Shown here one piece after another: positions 27,697 to 35,846 of a DNA stretch of 64,000 bases (position 1 is its first letter; each line of letters starts with the position of its first letter). The position numbers were made by a program, and so were the translations under genes. This DNA comes from Granulicella rosea (GTDB taxonomy: Bacteria; Acidobacteriota; Terriglobia; Terriglobales; Acidobacteriaceae): the NCBI RefSeq assembly GCF_900188085.1, contig NZ_FZOU01000002.1:372001-436000 (forward strand), read 5' to 3'. The notes under the pieces were generated by a model. It saw only the letters and a program-made list of their open reading frames with translations, was not told where the DNA came from and made no database searches.

Positions 27697-28311
27697 TCAG
27701 TGCAGATGCTCGGCAGCTTCGATGGAGACCGCGGCAAGAAACGCCCGGTGCGCCAGAATACGCTGCTCCGCCAGTTCCCTTGCGGCCGGGAGATTCAGGA
27801 GCTGTGGGAGCGTATCGACGGCTCTTTGCAGCAGCGCCACGGCGGGGGTGAACGTCGCAAAGCGCGTGTCTCGCCCTACCTTGCAGATCGTCCGCAGGAT
27901 GCCGACCGCGCCGAGCTGCTCAAGGATGTCGGCGTCGCGCAGGATGGCGCCTTCGATCGTCGTCGGTTCGAACTGCGGCTGGTGCGTTCGAATGCACTCC
28001 AGCACAGCTTCAATCTTTTCCGGCGGAAATCCCATCCCGGTCAACAGACTGGGCGAGACGCGCAGCGCATACCCACAGCAGTCCCATGCCTCGAGCGCCG
28101 CTTTTTCTTCCGGACGATGCCCGGTGAAGACGCCCAGATCGTGCATCCAGGCCGCTGCGTAGACGACGTCGTCGTCATAGGCCAACCCGGCGCCGATCTT
28201 GCGAGTTAGTTCGTAAAGGCGTGGCTGATGGCCGAACTTTTCAACAGGCTGCGCCTCGCGGGCGATGTAAGCCGCCAGCTCCGCGCGCCAGTCCGACCCG
28301 GTTCCGTTCAT
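27697..28311 (-). CDS. HD-domain phosphohydrolase-like protein
   Basis: 204 residues from ATG 28311. Metal-binding residues of the HD superfamily are visible in order: His in GHQPRLYEL, the His-Asp pair in AAWMHDLG, His in CIRTHQP, and Asp in RDADILEQLG. This matches small HD proteins acting on nucleotides or phosphate esters; the substrate is unknown. It begins four bases after the nuoI stop, so both are probably cotranscribed. A 153-base gap follows before the receiver gene, with no recognisable signal. Confidence 0.8.
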   Translation of the reverse strand: MNGTGSDWRAELAAYIAREAQPVEKFGHQPRLYELTRKIGAGLAYDDDVVYAAAWMHDLGVFTGHRPEEKAALEAWDCCGYALRVSPSLLTGMGFPPEKIEAVLECIRTHQPQFEPTTIEGAILRDADILEQLGAVGILRTICKVGRDTRFATFTPAVALLQRAVDTLPQLLNLPAARELAEQRILAHRAFLAAVSIEAAEHLH

Positions 28312-28315
28312 CAAT

Positions 28316-28822
28316 CTACGCCAGCGCGTCCGCGTGATCCTTGCCGCCGCCCGGCTTCAGTGGCATCGCCGGCTGGATGCCGACCAGCAGGTCTTCCTTG
28401 CGCATGACCAGCGTGGTCGCGTTCAGAGAGGCCAGCTCGAAGCCGTGGCCGTGCGTGATCGCGTCCGTCGGGCAGGCCTCGACGCAGTACCCGCAGAAGA
28501 TGCAGCGGTTGTAGTCGATGTTGTAGACCTTGGCGTAGCGTTCGGCCGAGGAGATGCGCACCTCTTCGGTGTTCTCCGCCGCCTCGATGTAGATGCAGTT
28601 CGAAGGACAGGCCGCCGCGCATAGAAAGCAGGCGACGCACTTCTCGAGGCCGTTCTCGTCGCGCTGGAGCTGGTGCTTGCCGCGGAAGCGCTCCTGGAAG
28701 ATGGCGCCACGCATCGGCCCCTTGCCGTCGGGATAGTTCTCGACCTCGGTCGGCTGAAACATCTGCCCGAAGGTAATGCTCATACCTTTGGCGAGGGCGG
28801 CGGCGTCTTTGACGATGGACAT
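28316..28822 (-). CDS. nuoI: NADH-quinone oxidoreductase subunit I (isolated)
   Basis: 168 residues. It carries two [4Fe-4S] clusters in the peripheral arm of complex I: Cys62/65/68 with Cys117, and Cys107/110/113 with Cys72 (CVACFLCAAACP and CIFCGYCVEACP). The GYCVEACPTDAI end is typical of NuoI rather than a generic ferredoxin. No other nuo gene is in the window, so this copy is detached from a complex I operon or is an extra copy. The gene is transcribed with the HD-domain gene and divergent to the molybdopterin-domain gene. Confidence 0.88.
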   Translation of the reverse strand: MSIVKDAAALAKGMSITFGQMFQPTEVENYPDGKGPMRGAIFQERFRGKHQLQRDENGLEKCVACFLCAAACPSNCIYIEAAENTEEVRISSAERYAKVYNIDYNRCIFCGYCVEACPTDAITHGHGFELASLNATTLVMRKEDLLVGIQPAMPLKPGGGKDHADALA

Positions 28823-28961
28823 AAAAAAAGTATAACCGTTTTCTTTTTGTCATTCCCGCAGGGAACCCGCTGTTGCGTTTGTTTTTCCGGTTGTGCTCTT
28901 CGCAGCGGATCTGCCATTGCCTTTTCAGCTCTGCGATAATCTCCAGACGGAGCCAACCAAC

Positions 28962-29501
28962 ATGTTCAGCCGCCGCACGCTTGCCGCCGCCTTCGCCATC
29001 GCCGCCTTCGCATCGCAGATCCAGCCCGTCCATGCGCAGATGGCGAAGATGGAGGAGCACACGCATAAGCCCTCCGCTCCGTCGACCAGCCTGAGCCTGA
29101 CCGTCGCGGGCAAGACCACCACCTATGCGCTCGCCGACCTGCAGGCGATGCCGCAGAAGACTGTCACGGTCCACAACGCGCACGCCAATACGGACGAAAC
29201 CTACACCGGCGTCCTCGTCAGCGACCTGCTGGCGAAGGTCGGCGTCACGCCCGAGAAGCTGGGCAACAAGGCGATCTACCACAGCTACCTTAAGGCCGAG
29301 GGCACGGACGCCTATTGGGTGCTCTACTCGGCGACCGAGATCGAGCCCGCGATGCACAAGTCGACCGCGATCATCGCGCTCACGGTCGGCGGCAAGCCCA
29401 TCGGCGAGGACGGCGTGTTCAAGTTCGTCGCCAGCGACGACGTGCATCCGGCTCGTTGGGTGAGGAATCTGAAGGCGCTCACCTTTGTGACGGTGGAATG
29501 A
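28962..29501 (+). CDS. Exported sulfite-oxidase-fold (molybdopterin-domain) protein
   Basis: 179 residues from ATG 28962. The N-terminus MFSRRTLAAAFAIAAFASQI is a signal peptide with likely cleavage near VHA/Q. A short His-containing linker leads to a SUOX-like domain: LSLTVAGKTTTYALADLQAM, then YTGVLVSDLLAKVG and VKFV-type strands. The domain is shorter than catalytic sulfite oxidases and I do not see the cofactor-binding cysteine, so it may only bind pterin weakly or serve as a scaffold. It is a single gene between divergent nuoI and a low-GC orphan. Confidence 0.75.
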   Translation: MFSRRTLAAAFAIAAFASQIQPVHAQMAKMEEHTHKPSAPSTSLSLTVAGKTTTYALADLQAMPQKTVTVHNAHANTDETYTGVLVSDLLAKVGVTPEKLGNKAIYHSYLKAEGTDAYWVLYSATEIEPAMHKSTAIIALTVGGKPIGEDGVFKFVASDDVHPARWVRNLKALTFVTVE

Positions 29502-29579
29502 AGTTGCCGAATTTAAGGATTGGTGCACCAGTTGGAATCTTAATGATCTGCACGATGAATTCACGAGTATGCTCATCCG

Positions 29580-30224
29580 ATGACGCCGTTCAAATTTAAT
29601 AGCTCTGAACTCCTAATTTCGCCAAAAGAACTGGTTCAATTATTGGGCGAAAAGATGGACACTTTATGGAAAGCTCAACCTAAAGCGACCAATGCTGAAT
29701 GGACCCGCCAAGTTAAGGGGTTTCTACGGGAAATCGCGCAGGGGCTTTCGAACTTGGAACCGGACGTCAAAATTGAGGTTCTTTACACCAACGCCGCTCC
29801 AGACACCCACGAGTTTCTTCTGGACCTTGTCTGGTGGTGCAGAAGAGGCGAGCCAGTCAAAACCGAGTTCATGGCGCTTGCGGCTGAGATTGAGTGGGCG
29901 TCATTCTGGTGGGGGTCCCCCGGTGAATCTCTCGGCAACCATGTACGTGATCGCGTTGGCGAAGATTTTGGCAAGCTAACGGTGGTGAAATCTCCTATCA
30001 AGCTGATGATTTTTTGCACAGATAAAAGCGGTCCCGAGAGGACGCATGAACCTATTCAGAGAATTGTCCTTGATGAGATCGATCGTTATCTGCGGGCCTA
30101 CGCTCACCACATTCCCGGAGAAGCATACGTCTTGTTGGACGTCGCTACCGATGGAAACCGGAAAGCATGGATCCGAACTGTGGACGATGTAGGGATCTTG
30201 TCGGCACTCAAAGTCTTGATGTAA
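29580..30224 (+). CDS. Low-GC hypothetical protein
   Basis: 214 residues, soluble, with no signal peptide or membrane segment. Features are an N-terminal helix-rich part (PKELVQLLGEKMDTLWKAQ), a Trp-rich stretch EFLLDLVWWCRRGEP and WASFWWGSPGE, and a C-terminal LDEIDRYLRAYAHH helix. Base composition is visibly poorer in GC than the surrounding genes, consistent with recent transfer. I do not recognise a family. It ends inside a hairpin terminator and is convergent with ubiD. Confidence 0.7.
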   Translation: MTPFKFNSSELLISPKELVQLLGEKMDTLWKAQPKATNAEWTRQVKGFLREIAQGLSNLEPDVKIEVLYTNAAPDTHEFLLDLVWWCRRGEPVKTEFMALAAEIEWASFWWGSPGESLGNHVRDRVGEDFGKLTVVKSPIKLMIFCTDKSGPERTHEPIQRIVLDEIDRYLRAYAHHIPGEAYVLLDVATDGNRKAWIRTVDDVGILSALKVLM

Positions 30225-30247
30225 CCCCCAACTGGGCTTACATCAAG
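30215..30247. terminator. Terminator between the low-GC gene and ubiD
   Basis: Perfect 10-bp stem CTTGATGTAA/TTACATCAAG (30215-30224 with 30238-30247), inner C-rich/GGG pairing, followed by GCTTCTTGA. It starts within the last codons of the orphan gene and lies between convergent genes. Confidence 0.7.
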
Positions 30248-30268
30248 GCTTCTTGACGACCGAGTACC

Positions 30269-31861
30269 CTACTCCACCCCCAGCTTCTTCCACATCGCAT
30301 CTACCTTCGCCTTCACCGCCGCATCCATCTGGAGCATCGGCGGCCATTCGCGCGTGAAGCCTTCGGCGGCCCACTTGCGCGTGGCGTCGATGCCCATCTT
30401 GCTGCCGTAGTTCGGCAGGCGGCTGGCATGGTCGAGCGAGTCCACCGGCCCCAGGGTGAACTGGATATCGCGCTCGGGGTCGATATTGTTCGCCGTGCGC
30501 AGCGTTACCTCATTCAGGTCCTGTACATCGCAGTCCTCGTCGACGACGATGATGCACTTGGTGAACATCGCCTGGCCCATCGCCCAGATGCCGCTCATCA
30601 CCTTGCGCGCGTGGCCCGCGTAAGACTTGCGGATCGACACGATCATCAGGTTGTGGAAGACGCCCGCTGCGGGAAGGTTGACATCGACAATCTCAGGCAA
30701 TGTGAGCTGCATCAGCGGCAGGAAGATCCGCTCGACAGCCTTGCCCATCCACGCGTCTTCCATCGGAGGCTTGCCCACGACGGTTGCGGTGTAGATCGGG
30801 TCCTTGCGATGCGTGATGCAGGTGACGTGGAAGACCGGGTAGTCGTCCTTCATGGTGTAAAAACCGGTGTGGTCGCCGAAGGGGCCCTCAGTGCGCAGCT
30901 CGCCGAGCTGGACGTAGCCTTCGAGAATGTACTCGGCGTGCGCGGGCACCTCGAGATCGACCGTCTCCGCCTTCACCAGCTCAACCGGCTTCTGCCGCAG
31001 GAAGCCGGAGATCAGGTACTCCTCGACCTCTGGCGGCGCGGGCACGATGGCCGAAAAGGTCGTCGCCGGGTCGGTGCCGATGGCGACGGCGACCTCCATC
31101 CGGTCGCCGCGAATCTTCGTCAGCGTCTGGACACCGATGGAGGCGGTGGAGGCCGCTGCGGTCGTGCCGCCGGCGGTCAGGGCCATCAGGTCGACGGCCG
31201 CAGCCTTGTCGGTGGTGGAGGCGCGCAGGCGGTCGCGAAGCTGCTCGGCTGCGTTCTTCTGCCGCTGCCAGTGCATGCCGGTCGTCTGGCCGTCGTAGAC
31301 CTGCATGCGATACATGCCGACGTTACGCTTGCCGGACTTCGGATCACGGGTGATGACGCAAGGCAGCGTGATGAACGGACCGCCGTCCTGCGGCCAGGTG
31401 GTGAGCACGGGCAGCTTCGTTAGATCGACGTCGGCGCCCTTCAGGACGACCTCCTTGCAAGCGGCTTCGCGACGGTCGATGACCTTCGGGAAGAAGCTGC
31501 CGATCTCGGCCAGCTTGGGCAGCATCTTCAGCTTTTCAAGCAGACCGACGGGCGATTCAGGATGGAGCAGCACGCGGATGCGCTCGGCGATGCCGTCGAG
31601 CGAGTCCACTTCCAGAGCCAGCTTCATGCGGCGTTCGGAGCCGAACTGATTCATCAGCACGCGTGCGCCAGGATAGCCGGTGACGTTCTCGAACAGCAGC
31701 GCCGGGCCGCCCTCGCCGCGCGTCGCAGTCGCGGGCAGCTTAGCCACACGGTCGGCGATCTCCGCCATCTCGAGCACGGGCGAGACCGCCTGCTTGATCC
31801 TGACCAACTCCCCTGCCTTTTCCAACTGCCTGATCCACTGCCGAAGATCGCTGTAAGCCAA
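30269..31861 (-). CDS. UbiD-family decarboxylase
   Basis: 530 residues. The family removes carboxyl groups from aromatic or polyprenylated acids using prenylated FMN made by UbiX. The start is a TTG at 31861 with AGGAG ahead, giving MAYSDLRQWIRQLEKAGELV, the family's usual opening. Family blocks such as GPFGDHTGFYTMKDDYPVF, HRKDPIYTATVVGKPPMEDAWM and the C-terminal RKWAAEGFTREWPP are present. Length and the GPFGDHTGFY block fit the UbiD/MqnL type used for quinone synthesis; the exact substrate is inferred. A ubiX gene is not nearby. Confidence 0.9.
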   Translation of the reverse strand: MAYSDLRQWIRQLEKAGELVRIKQAVSPVLEMAEIADRVAKLPATATRGEGGPALLFENVTGYPGARVLMNQFGSERRMKLALEVDSLDGIAERIRVLLHPESPVGLLEKLKMLPKLAEIGSFFPKVIDRREAACKEVVLKGADVDLTKLPVLTTWPQDGGPFITLPCVITRDPKSGKRNVGMYRMQVYDGQTTGMHWQRQKNAAEQLRDRLRASTTDKAAAVDLMALTAGGTTAAASTASIGVQTLTKIRGDRMEVAVAIGTDPATTFSAIVPAPPEVEEYLISGFLRQKPVELVKAETVDLEVPAHAEYILEGYVQLGELRTEGPFGDHTGFYTMKDDYPVFHVTCITHRKDPIYTATVVGKPPMEDAWMGKAVERIFLPLMQLTLPEIVDVNLPAAGVFHNLMIVSIRKSYAGHARKVMSGIWAMGQAMFTKCIIVVDEDCDVQDLNEVTLRTANNIDPERDIQFTLGPVDSLDHASRLPNYGSKMGIDATRKWAAEGFTREWPPMLQMDAAVKAKVDAMWKKLGVE

Positions 31862-32034
31862 TGCCCTGCTCCTATCGTTTCCTACCTGATGATAAAGGTT
31901 CCGAACGGAGGGAGTTTCAGCGCATCCACACGATGCGGCATGGAACATCGTAAGAGGCTGAGGTGTCTAAGGTTGTGGACGCATTCCTCGCTGGATACGC
32001 CCCGATTCCAAAGCTCCAGGAGAGGGTGAAGCCC

Positions 32035-32796
32035 ATGTTCGAGGACAGCCTGTTTTCATCGCAGCCCCAGCCCGCCACGTCGCGCAAACGCTGGACAACC
32101 GTTGCATCGATCGGGATTCAATGCGCCATCGCGGGAGCGATCATCGCCGTGCCGATGCTCAACCCGGAGACGCTGCACACTGCCGTCACCCCACCGTCCG
32201 CCGTGTTCTTCATGCACCGCGAGCCCCCTCCACCGCCGAAGCCCGTACCGGTTCGTCTCGCGGAGAGCGTCACGAACAGCGTATCCACAACTCCGCAGCC
32301 GATGGTCGAGCGCATTCACAGCGCGTTGCCGTCGCGGCCTGCCGCTGCGGCAGCCGACGACGGCCCGGCTCCCCTGATCGCAATGAACAGCGGCATGGGG
32401 AACGGCAGCGCCATCACCGCGCTTACCGGAACAGGCACAGGAACGGGGGTTGGAGTCAGCGTCTCTGCGGCGCCCGGCGGCGAGGCTGGACGTCCCGGCA
32501 CTCCGCCGCGCATCTCTTCCGGCGTGTCGAAAGGCATGCTGATCACGGAGATCAAACCGGTCTATCCGACCATCGCCAGGGCCGCGCGTGTCCAAGGCAC
32601 GATCATGCTCTCGGCTGTGATCGACAAGACAGGCCGGATTACCGGACTCCAGGTGGTTAGTGGGCCGGAGATGCTGCGAGGCGCGGCGCTCGATGCGGTA
32701 CGCGGCGCTCGCTACCGGCCGTTCCTGCTCAACGGCGAACCGACCGAGGTGCTGACGACGATCTCGGTCAACTTCCGGATGGATGGGCAGGCTTAG
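32035..32796 (+). CDS. TonB-family energy-transducing protein
   Basis: 253 residues from ATG 32035 behind GGAGAGG. An N-terminal transmembrane helix (VASIGIQCAIAGAIIAVPML) follows a short cytoplasmic tail. A Pro-rich spacer (REPPPPPKPVPV) and a low-complexity Gly/Thr/Ala linker (TGTGTGTGVGVSVS) bridge the periplasm. The C-terminal TonB box-binding domain is typical: EIKPVYPTIARAARVQGTIM and YRPFLLNGEPTEV. ExbB/ExbD are not in this window. Its stop overlaps the convergent DedA-rhodanese stop by four bases. Confidence 0.88.
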   Translation: MFEDSLFSSQPQPATSRKRWTTVASIGIQCAIAGAIIAVPMLNPETLHTAVTPPSAVFFMHREPPPPPKPVPVRLAESVTNSVSTTPQPMVERIHSALPSRPAAAAADDGPAPLIAMNSGMGNGSAITALTGTGTGTGVGVSVSAAPGGEAGRPGTPPRISSGVSKGMLITEIKPVYPTIARAARVQGTIMLSAVIDKTGRITGLQVVSGPEMLRGAALDAVRGARYRPFLLNGEPTEVLTTISVNFRMDGQA

Positions 32797-33800
32797 ATCG
32801 TGATGGGATGCGCGGTGGCGGGATCGGTCAGCGATGTCGCCGCCGGGGTCTCCACATAGTCGACCAGCGGGTAACCCAAGTCGCGCCAACCTTCGAAGCC
32901 TCCACGCAGCGGACGCACCCGGTTGATGCCCAGCTTGTGCAACTGCATCGCGACCTTCGCGCTGGTCTCTTCGCTGGGACAGGTACAGTAGAGGATCACG
33001 TCGCGGTCGCGCGGCAGGATGTCCTTATGGAGCGTAAGCTCGGCAGGTCCGACGCGCACCGCGCCGGGCAGCACACGGGGGTCGGGCATGTAGTCCAGCG
33101 GATGACGCAGGTCGACGATGAACGGCGGAATATGCCCCAGCCGGGTCGCCATCTCCATCATGGAAAGCAGTTCGGCAGGTTCGAGCCGCATCTCACGCAC
33201 GCTCAGCAGGAACTTGCGGTTGCGATAGAGCCGCTGAAAGATGAAGCCCAGCACCATCAATGCGAAGATCGCCACGGCAAAGTGGCCGAGAATCGCGAAG
33301 AACGGCGCGCTCCGCTTGGCGATGTCACCGAAGAAGCGTCCTGCCAGCAGATACGCCTCCGCCCAGACGATCGACCCGAGCAGATCGTAGAGCAGGAAGC
33401 GCGGAAGCGGCATGCCGGTCTGTCCGGCAATCGGAGCCGCGACGGTCGAGAGACCGGGGATGAACTTCGCGAACAGCAGAGTGACCGCGCCGCGACGGCT
33501 GAAGTAACCCTCCGTCTTGCTGACACAGGTCGAGGCCTCCAGCGAGAACCGGCAGAGCAGCTTGAGCACGGCGTTGCCATAGCGCCGGCCCAGCCAGTAC
33601 CAGCTCGTGTCCGCGATCAGGCACGCGGCCACCACCGTCACCAGCGCCAGACTGTTGTGGACGCGGTGGGTCGCCGACAGTGTCCCGGCTGTCAACAGCA
33701 GCGGGATACTGGGGATGGGGATTCCGAATTGTTCGACCAGCACCCAGACGAAAAGGATCACATAGGCGTACTGGACGAAGAATGCAAGTGCGATGGGCAT
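32793..33800 (-). CDS. DedA membrane protein fused to a rhodanese domain
   Basis: 335 residues from ATG 33800. Residues 1-200 form a DedA/SNARE-associated membrane domain with reentrant motifs, e.g. FAKFIPGLSTVAAPIAGQTGM and GSIVWAEAYLLAGRFFG. Residues ~230-325 form a rhodanese domain: FIVDLRHPLDYMPDPRVLPGA with the active-site loop YCTCPSEETS, whose cysteine would carry persulfide. DedA proteins move lipids or protons across the inner membrane; the rhodanese fusion suggests sulfur sensing or transfer at the membrane. The TTG at 33854 would run into the dps terminator, so it is not used. Confidence 0.85.
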   Translation of the reverse strand: MPIALAFFVQYAYVILFVWVLVEQFGIPIPSIPLLLTAGTLSATHRVHNSLALVTVVAACLIADTSWYWLGRRYGNAVLKLLCRFSLEASTCVSKTEGYFSRRGAVTLLFAKFIPGLSTVAAPIAGQTGMPLPRFLLYDLLGSIVWAEAYLLAGRFFGDIAKRSAPFFAILGHFAVAIFALMVLGFIFQRLYRNRKFLLSVREMRLEPAELLSMMEMATRLGHIPPFIVDLRHPLDYMPDPRVLPGAVRVGPAELTLHKDILPRDRDVILYCTCPSEETSAKVAMQLHKLGINRVRPLRGGFEGWRDLGYPLVDYVETPAATSLTDPATAHPITI

Positions 33801-33860
33801 AGCCGTTAACGAATAGATGAACAGATTCTGCGCTTTGATGCATGTGGAATACAAACGAAG

Positions 33861-33886
33861 CGGCCCGGCGAATGGTCGCCGGGCCG
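33861..33886 (-). terminator. Intrinsic terminator of dps
   Basis: A perfect 11-bp stem CGGCCCGGCGA/TCGCCGGGCCG with loop CCAT on the minus strand, followed by CTTCGTTTGTATT. Confidence 0.75.
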
Positions 33887-33905
33887 GTATTCGATATTTT
33901 TCCGC

Positions 33906-34493
33906 CTACACTGCGAAGGTCAGAGGCATCTCGACCAGGTGCTGGCCGATGAACCAGGACTGCAGTTCGTTCGGGCGAAGCACGTCGCTGACCACCAGGT
34001 CGTTGGTCCCCTGGTCGCCCGCGTCGTCGGCAGCCTCGGAGATATCGAGGCACTCCTTGATGATGATCTTGTGCGCTTCGAGCAGGCGCGAGATCTGCAC
34101 CGGAACCTCTTCCTTGCCCTTCGGCGGACGCGGCACCTTGGTCATCTCCGCGACATCTCCACCCATGGCGACGGTCACGCCACCCAGCAACTGGATGCGC
34201 TCGGCGATGGTGTCGACGATGTCGACCTGCTCCTCGAAGTGCTTGTCGAAGAGGAGGTGGAGCTGGTAGAAGGTCGGTCCGCCAACCTGCCAGTGGTGCT
34301 TCTTATACATGTCGCGCAGCGCGATCGAATCGGCAAGAAGCTGGTTCAGCTTCTTCACCATCTCGGTGCGGACCTTCTGGTCGAGCGGGTGCGGCAGATC
34401 GGCCGTCACGGTTCCAAATGCCTGAATTTCACGTGCCTGTGCGTGCCAGTTTGGGGTTGCCAGGTCAGCCTTGCCGCTTTTATCCTTTGCCAT
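33906..34493 (-). CDS. dps: Dps-family DNA-protection ferritin-like protein
   Basis: 195 residues. Forms dodecamers that bind DNA and oxidise Fe(II). The four-helix pattern is evident: LNQLLADSIALRDMYKKHHWQVGG with the ferroxidase-type His-His-Trp, then FYQLHLLFDKHFEEQVDIVDTIAERIQLLGG carrying the paired Asp/Glu iron ligands of the dimer interface. The N-terminal MAKDKSGKADL region is Lys-rich, typical of DNA-binding tails, and the C-terminus is extended by about 20 residues. Single gene with its own terminator. Confidence 0.92.
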   Translation of the reverse strand: MAKDKSGKADLATPNWHAQAREIQAFGTVTADLPHPLDQKVRTEMVKKLNQLLADSIALRDMYKKHHWQVGGPTFYQLHLLFDKHFEEQVDIVDTIAERIQLLGGVTVAMGGDVAEMTKVPRPPKGKEEVPVQISRLLEAHKIIIKECLDISEAADDAGDQGTNDLVVSDVLRPNELQSWFIGQHLVEMPLTFAV

Positions 34494-34538
34494 CTGCTTT
34501 CACCTCTTCCGTTTGCCTTGCATTCCTTGAGATGCAGC

Positions 34539-34566
34539 AACGGCGGAGCCGGATGGCCCCGCCGTT
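34539..34566 (-). terminator. Putative terminator of the HlyD gene
   Basis: Stem AACGGCGG/CCGCCGTT (34539-34546 with 34559-34566) with an inner GCC/GGC pair, located after the HlyD stop on the minus strand. The tail is T-poor. Confidence 0.45.
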
Positions 34567-34590
34567 CTGTATGACAGATAGGTGACAAAG

Positions 34591-35844
34591 CTAGTTCTTG
34601 ACCCGAACCTCAGGCGTGACCGAGAAGCCGGGACGAAGTGCGTAGTCGCCGTTCTCCTGCTGAAGGTTGGTAAAGTCGATGCGAACCGGGATGCGCTGGA
34701 CAACCTTCACGTAGTTGCCGGTCGCGTTCTCCGGCGGGAAGAGCGAGAGACGGGAGCCGGTCGCGCCGCCCACCTGCGTCACCTTGCCCGAGAACTTGCG
34801 TCCGCCGAGCGCGTCGACCTTCAGGGTGACCTCCTGGCCTGGCTTCATCTGCTCTAACTGCGTCTCCTTGAAGTTCGCCGTCACCCACAGGTTGTTGAGG
34901 GGAACGATCGTGACCAGATCCTGGCCGATGGAGAGATTCGCGCCCACCTGCACATTCTTCTTGTTCACGATACCGGCGGTCGGCGCAAGCACCCGTGTGT
35001 AGGAGAGGTTCAAGAGCGCCTGATCGACCTTAGCCTGAGCCTGCTTGACGTTTGCCAGTGCGGAAGCCGCCTTCGCGCGCTGCACCGCAACCTCCTGCGG
35101 TCCGTTCTTGCTCGCCTGAGCAGCCTGGAAGCGGCTCTGATCGAGCTTCTGCTGCGCCTGCGAGATCGCCGACTGCGCCGCGACAAGAGACGCCTCGGAT
35201 TCGATGACAGCGGCAGAGCTGGCACGGGCCGTGGCCACGGCCGCATCGAACTGCTGCTTCGAGATGACGTCCTTCTCGACGAGCGGCGTGTAGCGCTCGA
35301 CGTCCAGACGCGCCTTGATCGCGTTGGCCTGCGCCTGTTCGACGCGAGCGGCAGCGGCGGCGGCCTGCTTCTGAGCCTGGTCGACGCTGGACGTAGAAGC
35401 TCGCACGTCGGAGCCGCTCGTGCTGACCGTGGTGTTGGTCGTCACGCTGGTGATCGGCACGTTGGCGCTTGCGGTCGTATAGTCCGCCTGCGCGCTGGCG
35501 AGGGCCGCCTGCGCCTGTTCAAGCGCTACCTGATAGTCCTTCGGGTCGATCTCGACCAGAAGCTGATTGGCCTCGACCTTCTTGTTATCCTCGAAGTCGA
35601 CGCGCAGCACCTGACCCGAGATGCGCGAGCTTACCTGGTAGATGTCGCCATCCACCTGCGCATCGTCCGTGTCCTCGCTGAACGTCGAACGCCAGTAGTA
35701 AAGCCCCGCCAGCACCACCAGCAGAAGAACGACGCCGATGACGATGAACTTGCGGCCCGACTTCTTCTCGGGCGACTCCACATTTCCGTTTGAGGCATTC
35801 GCCGCGTTCTGCGCGCCTTGATTGTTCTGATCCTGATCTGCCAC
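34591..35844 (-). CDS. HlyD/EmrA-type membrane fusion protein
   Basis: 417 residues from a GTG at 35844, two bases after the tolC stop. An N-terminal helix (KFIVIGVVLLLVVLAGLYYW) anchors it in the inner membrane, and a low-complexity Asn/Gln stretch precedes it. Then follow the lipoyl/biotinyl-like half-motifs VDGDIYQVSSRISGQVLRVDFEDNKKV and the later counterpart, a long alpha-hairpin rich in Ala/Gln, and the beta-barrel domain near VTANFKETQLEQMKPGQEVT. It links an inner-membrane pump to TolC. The matching EmrB-like or ABC pump gene is not adjacent. Confidence 0.9.
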   Translation of the reverse strand: MADQDQNNQGAQNAANASNGNVESPEKKSGRKFIVIGVVLLLVVLAGLYYWRSTFSEDTDDAQVDGDIYQVSSRISGQVLRVDFEDNKKVEANQLLVEIDPKDYQVALEQAQAALASAQADYTTASANVPITSVTTNTTVSTSGSDVRASTSSVDQAQKQAAAAAARVEQAQANAIKARLDVERYTPLVEKDVISKQQFDAAVATARASSAAVIESEASLVAAQSAISQAQQKLDQSRFQAAQASKNGPQEVAVQRAKAASALANVKQAQAKVDQALLNLSYTRVLAPTAGIVNKKNVQVGANLSIGQDLVTIVPLNNLWVTANFKETQLEQMKPGQEVTLKVDALGGRKFSGKVTQVGGATGSRLSLFPPENATGNYVKVVQRIPVRIDFTNLQQENGDYALRPGFSVTPEVRVKN

Positions 35845-35846
35845 GG

